The translations under genes were made by a program, and so were the position numbers. Below are positions 6,644 through 13,572 of a stretch of 13,572 bases of DNA, in pieces. The notes under the pieces were generated by a model. It ran no database searches. It had not been told where the DNA came from and was given only the letters and a program-made list of their open reading frames with translations. The DNA is from an uncultured Caryophanales bacterium (GTDB lineage: Bacteria > Bacillota_I > Bacilli_A > RFN20 > CAG-826). Where the stretch lies: assembly GCA_902464635.1 (NCBI GenBank), contig CABQKC010000034.1, forward strand, positions 1 to 13,572. The letters run 5' to 3'. The number at the start of each line of letters is the position of its first letter. Positions within the stretch are counted from its first letter, which is position 1.

Positions 6644-6683
6644 CATTTTATTTTTTTGCCGAAAACGGAAAAAATATAAAATA
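6644..6683. repeat. Palindromic repeat, copy 2 (right of the ATPase gene)
   Basis: The first 31 bases match copy 1 exactly and in the same orientation; the right arm (6666-6682) has diverged slightly (AAAAAATATAAAAT). It starts 15 bases after the ATPase stop codon, between convergent genes. Confidence 0.8.
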
Positions 6684-6685
6684 GG

Positions 6686-6733
6686 ATTCAAAAATAAGCG
6701 ACCCATGTATTCAAATTCTAATTACGCTTATTT
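6686..6733 (-). terminator. Possible terminator of the opp operon
   Basis: On the minus strand AAATAAGCG (6733-6725), which includes the oppF stop codon, pairs with CGCTTATTT (6700-6692) over 9 bp across a 24-base loop, and the second arm runs into TTTTTG. The loop is long and the stem AT-rich, so this is tentative. Confidence 0.35.
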
Positions 6734-8410
6734 CTTTTTGGATATTATTTCGTATTCTTGTTTGCTAATGGCAACCCCGTTATGGATAACGATCTCACCT
6801 TTATCAATTGAAGCGACTTCTTGTTTATATCTAGCCTCTTCTTCATCATTACATAAGACAAAATGGCCTGGTACTATCTCCCTGAATGTAGGTTTTTGCT
6901 TTGAATAGTCATGAACTTCATTTGGATGATAGACAATTCTTTTCCTTCTTTTTTCTGAGAATGGGTTAGGTTGTGGGATAGCGGATAATAATGATTTGGT
7001 ATATGGGTGGAGCGGATGCTTGAATAATTCATCGCTAGTTGCAAGTTCGACCATATTGCCAAAATACATAACAGCAATTCTATTGCAGAAATATTTGACC
7101 GTAGATAAATCATGGGCAATGAAAATCATCGTAAGTCCCAATTCTTCTTTTAAAGAATTAAGCAAATTTATAATCTGCGCCCTGATTGAAACGTCTAAAG
7201 CCGAAATAGGTTCATCACAAATCAAAAGCTTTGGATTCATAATGAGGGCACGTGCTATGCCAATTCTTTGCCTTTGGCCACCGGAGAATTCATGTGGATA
7301 TCTAGAAGCGTGTTCAGGAACTAAGCCTACTTTCTTTAATATCTCGACAGTCTTCTTATGGTTTTCGACTCTATTTCTAGAACCTTGTATCCTTAATCCT
7401 TCCTGGATGATATCTTCAACAGTCATCCTAGGGTCAAGAGAATCAACTGGATCTTGGAAAATCATCTGTATTTCATTTAATAAGGCACGTGGTGCGTGCT
7501 TATTGTCGTGTTTTAAGGATTTGATCTTGGTTTTTTGACGTTCATAGATAACCTTTAGCTTTTCTTTAATAGAGGCGATTTGTTTATCTTGTTCTTCTAG
7601 AATCCTTGCCTTTTCAGCTTCGGTAGCAGTCTTTAGTCTTTCTTGCGTTTCTTTTCTGATTCTAGATATATCATCTTTGCCGTGAATTCTAGAATATTTG
7701 ATTTCCTTTTCGTTCCATCTAGTCCCGGCCCCGATTCTATATCCTTTAAAATATATCGAGCCAGAAGTAATGTTATATAGGTGCATGATGCAACGTCCGG
7801 TCGTGGATTTACCACACCCAGATTCTCCGACAATTCCAAAAGTCTCTCCTTCTTTGATATCGAAAGATACATCATGTACTGCCTTTAGCTTTACATAATT
7901 TGGCCATACACCTAGCTTAAAGAACATGCGTAAGTGACGCACAGCTAAAATAGTTTTTGATTCAACTAATTCAGGCTTATAGGCAATCTTAGCTAATTTG
8001 ATGGCTAATCTAGCATTATCTAATTCTTCTTTTTTGACCTTAAGTTCTTGCTTTTCCTCTTCAATTAACTTTTCATCAGCCTTATTTAATTCGAGTTCTT
8101 TTAAATCCTTAAGTATTGCATCGTATTGCTCTTTAACTAATGTGAAAGCTTTCTTGGCGTTTTCTTTCCTATGGGAAGCGATTTCTTTGTCTTTTGCATA
8201 CCTAGCTTTTGTTTCTTCTAGAGTTGGAACATTCCTAATTACTTCATGTTCTTTTCTTTCTTCTTTTTCTTCTTGTTTCAAGCTGATTGTATTATTGGCT
8301 TCTTCTTGCTCGGCAAGGAAAAGATTGTCCTTATCTCTTTTAGGATCACTAGTTAAGGAATTAGAGATCTCGTTAGAAGAAATCTCTTGTGGTGATTTAG
8401 TCTTTTTCAT
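6728..8410 (-). CDS. oppF: Oligopeptide ABC transporter ATPase OppF, with coiled-coil extensions
   Basis: One of two ATPases driving peptide import at the inner face of the membrane. The core shows Walker A GESGCGKS (195-202), Q-loop MIFQDPVDSLDPR (316-328), signature SGGQRQR (376-382), Walker B LLICDEP (395-401) and H-loop His433, followed by the oligopeptide-type C-terminal region with HPLHPYTKSLLSAIPQP (465-481). At 560 residues it is far longer than the usual 310-330. The excess is a charged, helical N-terminal extension (1-150) and an insertion between Walker A and the Q-loop (about 232-310), both rich in Lys and Glu and likely coiled coil. ATG 8410 lies inside oppD (14-base overlap), with GAGGAGG at 8423-8429 about 12 bases upstream. 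Last gene of the operon. All ATPase motifs are intact, so it should be active. Confidence 0.9.
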   Translation of the reverse strand: MKKTKSPQEISSNEISNSLTSDPKRDKDNLFLAEQEEANNTISLKQEEKEERKEHEVIRNVPTLEETKARYAKDKEIASHRKENAKKAFTLVKEQYDAILKDLKELELNKADEKLIEEEKQELKVKKEELDNARLAIKLAKIAYKPELVESKTILAVRHLRMFFKLGVWPNYVKLKAVHDVSFDIKEGETFGIVGESGCGKSTTGRCIMHLYNITSGSIYFKGYRIGAGTRWNEKEIKYSRIHGKDDISRIRKETQERLKTATEAEKARILEEQDKQIASIKEKLKVIYERQKTKIKSLKHDNKHAPRALLNEIQMIFQDPVDSLDPRMTVEDIIQEGLRIQGSRNRVENHKKTVEILKKVGLVPEHASRYPHEFSGGQRQRIGIARALIMNPKLLICDEPISALDVSIRAQIINLLNSLKEELGLTMIFIAHDLSTVKYFCNRIAVMYFGNMVELATSDELFKHPLHPYTKSLLSAIPQPNPFSEKRRKRIVYHPNEVHDYSKQKPTFREIVPGHFVLCNDEEEARYKQEVASIDKGEIVIHNGVAISKQEYEIISKKK

Positions 8411-10238
8411 ATTCTAACTTGGCCTCCTCTTCACTTAAAGCATGATGGATTCTAGATGAAACTATCTTAGGTGGGGTTACATTTGGGGCTTCTTCATATT
8501 CAAGCCAAGAAGCAACAAAATGGGTAGGAGTAACTTCAAAAAATGGTGGTTCATATTTAAAATCTACACCTAATGCATATTTATTACGTAAGGCAAAAGC
8601 ATCTCCAGCTGGAGGATAAATCATATCAGGCGGGGTACCTGGGATGGCCTCTAGTTTTTCTTTTGAATCGATATCGGGGATAGATGCTAATAAGGCCCAC
8701 GTATATGGATGACGTGGATCAAAGAATATTTCTTTATCAGTTCCGTATTCGCATATCTTCCCTGCATACATGACTGCAACTCTATCAGCCATATTGGCAA
8801 CTACGCCTAAATCATGGGTAATAAATATTACAGACATATTATGCTTTGCCTTTAAATCATTGATTAATTCAAGTATTTGGGCTCGGATTGTAACATCTAA
8901 GGCAGTTGTAGGTTCATCGCAGATAAGGATGTCAGGTTCAGAAATAAGAGCAATCGCGATGACTATCCTTTGCCTCATTCCCCCAGAAAACTGGAATGGG
9001 TATTGCTTATAACGCTTTTCAGGCTCAGGAATACCAACTTCACTCATAACCTTAAGTGCTTTTTCTTTGGCCATCTTCTTAGTTATGCAGACTTGACTTT
9101 GATATTCGTCCAGTACTTTCTTTTCTTCCTTATCTAAGGCAATCTTATCCTTCAATATCTCTTCTTTTCTAGCAAGTAAAGGAGAAAGGGCCTCGTTCTT
9201 TTTGATTGAGAAATGCATATGCTTCTTTGGAAAGACATAGAATAATCCAATTAGGAGGTTATATAAGGCCTTCTTCTTTAACATTTCTATATCTAATTTC
9301 TTTAGAAGAGATTTGTCTTCAATAGAAAGACTTATCTTTTCTCTTTTAGAAGCAATCTCGCTTAAAGCTTTATCCCTAATGGATTTAAGCTCTTCGTGAT
9401 GCTTTTTTGTCTCTTCCTTGGCCTTGACCTTGGCCTTTTTTAGGTCAAGTTTTAATTTCGGGGCAACTTCTTTATATTGCTTTTTTGCATCTAAAATTAC
9501 TTGTTTGGCCTCAAGTTTAGCCTTTTCTAGATATTGCCTATTTTCTTCCTTGAAGGCTTTTTCTTCTTCGTTTATCTTCAAAAGCTCGTTTTCTAAAGAA
9601 GTAACATTTTTATTGTCTTTTCTAGCCTGCCTAATCTTCGCTTTCAATTCGGCTTTCTTATCTAGGAAAGTCGACATTTTATCTTCATATCCATTAATAG
9701 GCATAGAAGCTTTGTTTTTAGCCTCGATTATTAAGCAATCACGGTTGCTTTTCGCATTCATTAAGGCAGTCAAACTAGGTGAAATCAAATCGGCATAGTA
9801 ACGCTTCAGCATATCCTTATTTATCATCATGGTCTCGGTAATTTGCTTACCAATGCGCACGATAGGATTAAGCGAAGATAAAGGATCTTGGAAAATCATC
9901 CCGATCTTCTTTCCCCTGATACGTTGGAACTCGGCCTCACTAGCCCTAGTTAAATCAATCCCGTTATATAAAATCGAGCCACCTTCAATCATGGCATTTG
10001 GAGACAATATCCCCATGATGGCTTTAGAAGTAACTGATTTACCTGAACCAGATTCTCCTACAATGCAAAGAGTCTCTCCTTTATACAAATCAAAAGATAC
10101 ACCCCTGACAGCCTGTACTTTCCCATTATCCGTACGGAAAGAGATAACAAGGTTTTTGACTTCCAAGGCTTTTTCTTTATTAGAAATAGAAGAAGCTTCT
10201 ATTAAAGATTTTTCTTTTTTATTTAATTTGACAGCCAT
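8397..10238 (-). CDS. oppD: Oligopeptide ABC transporter ATPase OppD, with large helical insertion
   Basis: The second ATPase of the peptide importer. Walker A is GESGSGKS (61-68), Q-loop MIFQDPLSSLNP (114-125), signature SGGMRQR (418-424), Walker B ILICDEP (437-443), H-loop His475, and the C-terminal oligopeptide signature includes HPYTWALLASIPD. Normal OppD proteins have about 325-360 residues; this one has 613 because about 245 residues (roughly 141-385) are inserted between the Q-loop and the signature. The insert is dominated by Lys, Glu and Ala runs typical of coiled coil, broken by one hydrophobic stretch (YNLLIGLFYVF, 326-336). The signature and Walker motifs are undamaged, so the insert is tolerated and may project from the helical subdomain. 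Start ATG 10238 has AAAGGAGGAG about 8 bases upstream, and its codon begins 2 bases after the oppC stop. Confidence 0.92.
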   Translation of the reverse strand: MAVKLNKKEKSLIEASSISNKEKALEVKNLVISFRTDNGKVQAVRGVSFDLYKGETLCIVGESGSGKSVTSKAIMGILSPNAMIEGGSILYNGIDLTRASEAEFQRIRGKKIGMIFQDPLSSLNPIVRIGKQITETMMINKDMLKRYYADLISPSLTALMNAKSNRDCLIIEAKNKASMPINGYEDKMSTFLDKKAELKAKIRQARKDNKNVTSLENELLKINEEEKAFKEENRQYLEKAKLEAKQVILDAKKQYKEVAPKLKLDLKKAKVKAKEETKKHHEELKSIRDKALSEIASKREKISLSIEDKSLLKKLDIEMLKKKALYNLLIGLFYVFPKKHMHFSIKKNEALSPLLARKEEILKDKIALDKEEKKVLDEYQSQVCITKKMAKEKALKVMSEVGIPEPEKRYKQYPFQFSGGMRQRIVIAIALISEPDILICDEPTTALDVTIRAQILELINDLKAKHNMSVIFITHDLGVVANMADRVAVMYAGKICEYGTDKEIFFDPRHPYTWALLASIPDIDSKEKLEAIPGTPPDMIYPPAGDAFALRNKYALGVDFKYEPPFFEVTPTHFVASWLEYEEAPNVTPPKIVSSRIHHALSEEEAKLEYEKD

Positions 10239-10240
10239 TG

Positions 10241-12319
10241 TTATTCTCCTCCTTTCAAGCTTGGGTTAAAGGCGTCCCTAAGTCCATTTCCAAATAAGTT
10301 AAAGGAAATCATTACTAACGCCATAATAATGGATGGGACAAGTATTAAATACGGATAGGTAGTCAAATAGCTTTGGTTATCACTTAATGTCGAGCCAAAT
10401 CCCTGCATACCGTTTACTAATCTTAAATAAGACAAGCTAGCTTCAGAGAATATGACCGAAGGAATCATAAGAACGCTAGAAGTGACTAAAGTACCAATAG
10501 CATTAGGCAATATATGACGGAATATAAGTCTAGTATCGCTTGCACCTAATGTCCTAGCAGCCAATATATATTCCCTGTCTTTAAATCTATAGAACTGCGT
10601 CCTAGTAATAGAAGCCGTACCTAGCCAGCCAGTCGCACATAAAGCAATTCCGACCATAACGATGGTAGACATGTCCTTTGGTTTATTAATCAAAATCAAA
10701 GTCATGACAACTACCCAAGGGATGCCACCAAGTATTTCACATACTCTTTCCATGACAATATCGACCCATCCGCCAAAATAGCCAGATATCGCACCCCATA
10801 TAAGTCCGACTACCAAATTGATTAATGTGGTGGCGACACCTAATATGACCGAGAATCTAAGCCCATTGAATACAAGCTTGAATAAATCCCTGCCTAGGTT
10901 ATCCGTACCAAATAGGAATTTAGGCATCTTTGAATAACCATATTCGCGGTACCTTGATATTGTTCCAGTAAAGGAGGCAGTCTTTAATTTGCCAGCCCCT
11001 TCAACTTTAACAGTCAAAGGATGTTCTTCGTCAACTTGTAATGGGCAATGTGCTCTTCCTTCCTCAGTCATTGATATTCCTGCGATGAATTTATCAATAT
11101 CGGCTTGTTTTAAACTAGAAGTAATGAAATCATCAACGGAATAGGTAAAATTCATCCATCCATTCGATTCGTATTTTTTTAGATCGGCAGGAGTGATTCC
11201 TTGTTTAACATAATCGCTAAAAGTTGCTAGATAAGTATCATAGCGGAACGAACCAACTACATAATCGGCTTCAAATACATTCATGTCGTCATTTGATGTA
11301 TACATGTATTGCTTTTGGCTAGTTACTTGCCCTCTATACATGGTTAAATTTGCATCGTTACACGATATATTTTCCATTTCAGTCAATAGATTTTGACTAA
11401 CTGGGGTCATTGTTTTGCTTTCGACACCGAATATAGATTGCTTTAACAATACATTTTGCCTAACTTCAGTTGGATGTAAACTCAATTCAAATCTACCAGA
11501 GACAATAACTTTATCTTTAAGTTCTTCAATTGAAGATAATTCATATGTCTTTTCGTTTGCCCCGGTTAAATTAGCATCTAGGACAATGGTAGAATAAGCA
11601 TCGCCATCATTTAGTTTATATTGGAAGGTGATATCAAAAATACCTGCATCCCCATAATCAAAATTCTCTTTCGGGACATCTAGTGTAACTACTTTCAATG
11701 AATAGTTATAAGAAGCGAAATCAAAAGAAGTGGCAGGTGAATCTAATCTAGCATTAACATTCTTGCTTTCAGTTGAGGTTAATCTAATCGAACCCCCTCT
11801 AGCATAAGAAGTGGCATTGTTACTAATTTTATATTCGCCAACCTCACTAAAAGATATATCCCCGACAATAGCATCGCTACGTAAAGAGGAATTTGAACTA
11901 GTCGCAGGGGTGCCATTATAACTGCCGTCTTTATAATAAGAATCCCAATCAAAGTCGATAGGCATGTTCTTAAATTCGCTCGTGCCATCCCAAAACCCAG
12001 TCCCTGCTTCAAATAATTTCGGGGCAAGAAATGTCTGGTAGGCCAAGGCTGGATCAGCAGTATTTAATGAATTTGTATTAAATATAGGAACAAATATAGT
12101 TAGTAATAAAATCGCACCTAAAATAACTCCCCCTGCAACGGAAGATTTATTCTTATAGAATCGCTTCATCGCATCTTTAAAGAAAGTGGTAGGTTTGGTT
12201 TTTAATTTGGTGTCGCTTAAAGAAATGTTTTCTTGCGACAAATCAAAATCGCCTTTATCAAAGGAAACGACATGTTCGACATTTTTGGAGTCGCGATAAG
12301 TAAAAGTATTCTTTTTCAT
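10241..12319 (-). CDS. oppC: Oligopeptide ABC transporter permease OppC with large extracytoplasmic domain
   Basis: One of the two membrane subunits of the importer. Residues 1-60 are cytoplasmic and 61-80 form TM1 (VAGGVILGAILLLTIFVPIF). About 390 residues of soluble, beta-rich sequence follow (81-468), before the conserved GTDNLGRD (471-478). Then comes the permease domain with about five TM segments and the EAA loop EYILAARTLGASDTRLIF (583-600), which contacts the ATPases. Typical OppC has about 300 residues; this has 692. In standard members the TM1 to GTDNLGRD spacing is only some tens of residues. The insert contains two Cys (320, 425), possibly paired, and no motif I can name. Start: ATG 12319 lies one base after the oppB stop, so coupled translation is likely; a longer frame reaching 12385 overlaps oppB and adds 22 unrelated residues. 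Confidence 0.9.
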   Translation of the reverse strand: MKKNTFTYRDSKNVEHVVSFDKGDFDLSQENISLSDTKLKTKPTTFFKDAMKRFYKNKSSVAGGVILGAILLLTIFVPIFNTNSLNTADPALAYQTFLAPKLFEAGTGFWDGTSEFKNMPIDFDWDSYYKDGSYNGTPATSSNSSLRSDAIVGDISFSEVGEYKISNNATSYARGGSIRLTSTESKNVNARLDSPATSFDFASYNYSLKVVTLDVPKENFDYGDAGIFDITFQYKLNDGDAYSTIVLDANLTGANEKTYELSSIEELKDKVIVSGRFELSLHPTEVRQNVLLKQSIFGVESKTMTPVSQNLLTEMENISCNDANLTMYRGQVTSQKQYMYTSNDDMNVFEADYVVGSFRYDTYLATFSDYVKQGITPADLKKYESNGWMNFTYSVDDFITSSLKQADIDKFIAGISMTEEGRAHCPLQVDEEHPLTVKVEGAGKLKTASFTGTISRYREYGYSKMPKFLFGTDNLGRDLFKLVFNGLRFSVILGVATTLINLVVGLIWGAISGYFGGWVDIVMERVCEILGGIPWVVVMTLILINKPKDMSTIVMVGIALCATGWLGTASITRTQFYRFKDREYILAARTLGASDTRLIFRHILPNAIGTLVTSSVLMIPSVIFSEASLSYLRLVNGMQGFGSTLSDNQSYLTTYPYLILVPSIIMALVMISFNLFGNGLRDAFNPSLKGGE

Positions 12320-12320
12320 A

Positions 12321-13373
12321 TTACTTCTTTGCCCCCATTCTGATACGAGGATCAATAAATCCATAGGATAAGTCAAGGAATACACCTGATACCAATCCTA
12401 TTAAGGTATATAAGGCCATATCCGCCATCAATACGTTATAGTCATTTCCTTGTATGGCGGAGATATATAATCTACCTACACCAGGTATTCCATATAAGGA
12501 TTCTAGAATCATTGATCCACCTAATAGACCGATGATTTCAGATAATATGGATGGAAGGATAGGTACCATCGCATTTTTTAGGGCATGACGTTTTATTGAT
12601 TGGGATTTAGTTAGACCTTTGGTTCTTGCTAATAATAAGAAATCACTAGACATGACTTCAGTTAATTCAGCCCTAGTGAAACGGCAATAACCGCAAATAG
12701 AACCAAACGATAAAGATAATGTAGGGATGATATATCCTAATACTCTAGTTCCAAGCGGTGCAGTTGCAGATGGCCATTGGCTTGGCAACCAATTAGCTTG
12801 ATAGGAAAGTAGATATAGAAGGATATTGATAGTAATAAAAGATGGAACGGAGATAAATACCATGACAATGGTAGATATAACATGGTCAGTCAATTTGTTT
12901 TTCTTTAATGCTGCCCATATACCAAGTCCAATTCCAAGGGGTACTGATATTATTACAGGCCAGATATTAGTCTTGACTGTTGTCCATAATCTTGAATCTT
13001 TCCAAGAAGAGCCAACAATTACAGTCATCGCATCAACATTAGGGGAAATCGAAGTAGAAGTACCCCAGTTCCCGTTAAATAAGCCTCTAACCCAGGCACA
13101 ATATTGATCCCAAATTGGCCTTTGGTAGAAATAATAGGCAACTCCTTTATCTGGAACATATGAGAATAATGGGCTGCCTAGATGAGGCTGGGCAGTTGAA
13201 TAAGAGACTGCATATCCTAATTCGACTTGATGTAGGTAATAAATTAGTTTTGTGTCATTAGTACCAATCGCAGCAGGGAAGGGCTGCAATTTTACGAGGA
13301 AGAATGTAAGGGAAAGGATTATGATTGTAGTACAAATGGCCAAAAATATACGTTGGACCGAATATCTAAACAT
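12321..13373 (-). CDS. oppB: Oligopeptide ABC transporter permease OppB
   Basis: First gene of the operon and partner of OppC in the transmembrane channel. The 350 residues show TM1 (about 9-27), an external loop of about 105 residues, then the binding-protein-dependent permease domain (about 132-345). That domain carries the EAA loop ELTEVMSSDFLLLARTKG (236-253), GGSMILESLYGIPGVGRL (285-302) and the terminal FIDPRIRMG (339-347), all standard for the DppB/OppB family. Length is close to normal, with only a modestly long first loop. ATG 13373 is preceded by a perfect AAAGGAGG (13385-13378) four bases upstream, and by the promoter at 13400-13427. Downstream genes follow without gaps. No oppA precedes it; a transposase gene begins about 150 bp away in the opposite direction. 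Confidence 0.93.
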   Translation of the reverse strand: MFRYSVQRIFLAICTTIIILSLTFFLVKLQPFPAAIGTNDTKLIYYLHQVELGYAVSYSTAQPHLGSPLFSYVPDKGVAYYFYQRPIWDQYCAWVRGLFNGNWGTSTSISPNVDAMTVIVGSSWKDSRLWTTVKTNIWPVIISVPLGIGLGIWAALKKNKLTDHVISTIVMVFISVPSFITINILLYLLSYQANWLPSQWPSATAPLGTRVLGYIIPTLSLSFGSICGYCRFTRAELTEVMSSDFLLLARTKGLTKSQSIKRHALKNAMVPILPSILSEIIGLLGGSMILESLYGIPGVGRLYISAIQGNDYNVLMADMALYTLIGLVSGVFLDLSYGFIDPRIRMGAKK

Positions 13374-13399
13374 AATTCCTCCTTTCTATATCTATATTA

Positions 13400-13427
13400 A
13401 TTATAAGTAAATTTTATTCTCTATCAA
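13400..13427 (-). promoter_or_regulatory. Promoter of the opp operon
   Basis: On the minus strand TTGATA (13427-13422) and TATAAT (13405-13400) are 16 bp apart. Transcription would start near 13393, about 20 bases before oppB. A run of T directly precedes the -35, and beyond that lies the 10-bp dyad GGACAAGTCC (13433-13442), which could be an operator. Confidence 0.75.
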
Positions 13428-13475
13428 AAAAAGGACAAGTCCCGATTGCGTTTCATGAATGTAGGTAACAAAAAA

Positions 13476-13529
13476 ATGGAAGTTCATCTATAATGTTTTT
13501 TGACCACAACACAAAGGAGGAACTTCCAT
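13476..13529 (+). promoter_or_regulatory. IS end: promoter and start-masking hairpin
   Basis: ATGGAAGTTC (13476-13485) is a perfect inverted repeat of GAACTTCCAT (13520-13529), which includes the first two bases of the transposase start codon. A TATAAT -10 box (13489-13494) lies between the arms, so transcripts made from it would start near 13501 and lack the left arm. RNA entering from outside would contain both arms and could fold over the RBS AAAGGAGG (13513-13520) and the start. The -35 is weak (TAACAA, 13466-13471). Confidence 0.55.
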
Positions 13530-13572
13530 GGACATTATACCAACAAACACGTCCACGTTCGAGGGTCTTGTT
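13528..13572 (+). CDS. Start of a probable IS transposase (cut by window end)
   Basis: Only 15 codons are present, encoding MDIIPTNTSTFEGLV, with AAAGGAGG 7 bases before ATG. Codons such as ACG, TCC, TTC and GAG are richer in G and C than those of the neighbouring genes, consistent with a recently arrived element. The hairpin over the start is a design known from insertion sequences. I cannot assign a family from 15 residues, and the gene could be something other than a transposase. The left boundary of the element is not visible, but must lie between the opp promoter and about 13476 if the hairpin belongs to it. Confidence 0.5.
   Translation, partial: MDIIPTNTSTFEGLV

Noticed and set aside
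6996..8417. Plus-strand ORFs opposite oppF and oppD
   Set aside because: They are antisense shadows of strongly supported ABC transporter genes and show no family features or ribosome binding sites.
12320..12385. 22-residue N-terminal extension of OppC
   Set aside because: It overlaps the end of oppB out of frame and resembles no OppC start; ATG 12319 one base after the oppB stop fits coupled translation.
1..13572. CRISPR array
   Set aside because: No series of regularly spaced direct repeats was found; the repeats present occur only in pairs or as inverted arms.

Overview
The window looks like AT-rich Bacillota DNA, probably from a gut-type member of Bacilli such as Erysipelotrichia or a relative. 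The evidence is low GC, strong AAGGAGG-type ribosome binding sites, TTGATA/TATAAT promoters, and an OppBCDF transporter whose ATPases carry long coiled-coil insertions. Tryptophan is read from TGG and the first protein gene ends in TGA, so the standard bacterial code applies rather than the Mycoplasma code. The species cannot be named from this sequence.

Layout: bases 1-233 hold a tRNA-Gly(TCC) gene with its promoter and terminator. Bases 288-719 are a decayed or non-autonomous mobile element bounded by perfect 27-bp inverted repeats. Bases 942-3790 form a small toxin-antitoxin-like island. It contains an HTH-DUF3990 (ADP-ribosyltransferase-like) gene overlapping by 4 bp a gene whose product joins an antitoxin-type N-terminal region to a family I inorganic pyrophosphatase-like domain. 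A Fic-family gene with Gln in place of the catalytic His follows, behind its own promoter and bracketed by 15-bp repeats. Next come a 12-TM MFS transporter that may be translated from a leaderless mRNA (3943-5115) and a DUF4143-type AAA ATPase (5316-6629) bracketed by two copies of a long A/T-armed palindrome.

The right half (6728-13373, minus strand) is a compact oppB-oppC-oppD-oppF operon for peptide uptake, read from a promoter near 13400-13427. Genes overlap or nearly touch, which suggests translational coupling. OppC carries an extra domain of roughly 390 residues outside the membrane, OppD a helical insertion of about 245 residues, and OppF both an N-terminal extension and an insertion. 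No substrate-binding protein gene (oppA) is present. The window ends in the first 15 codons of what appears to be an insertion-sequence transposase, with a hairpin that could shield it from read-through transcription.

The most unusual item is the toxin-like/antitoxin-pyrophosphatase pair at 1042-2696: a reading frame without visible breaks fuses a typical DUF3990-partner region to an enzyme domain that keeps most metal- and phosphate-binding residues. The enlarged Opp transporter and the palindrome-bracketed ATPase are the next most notable.
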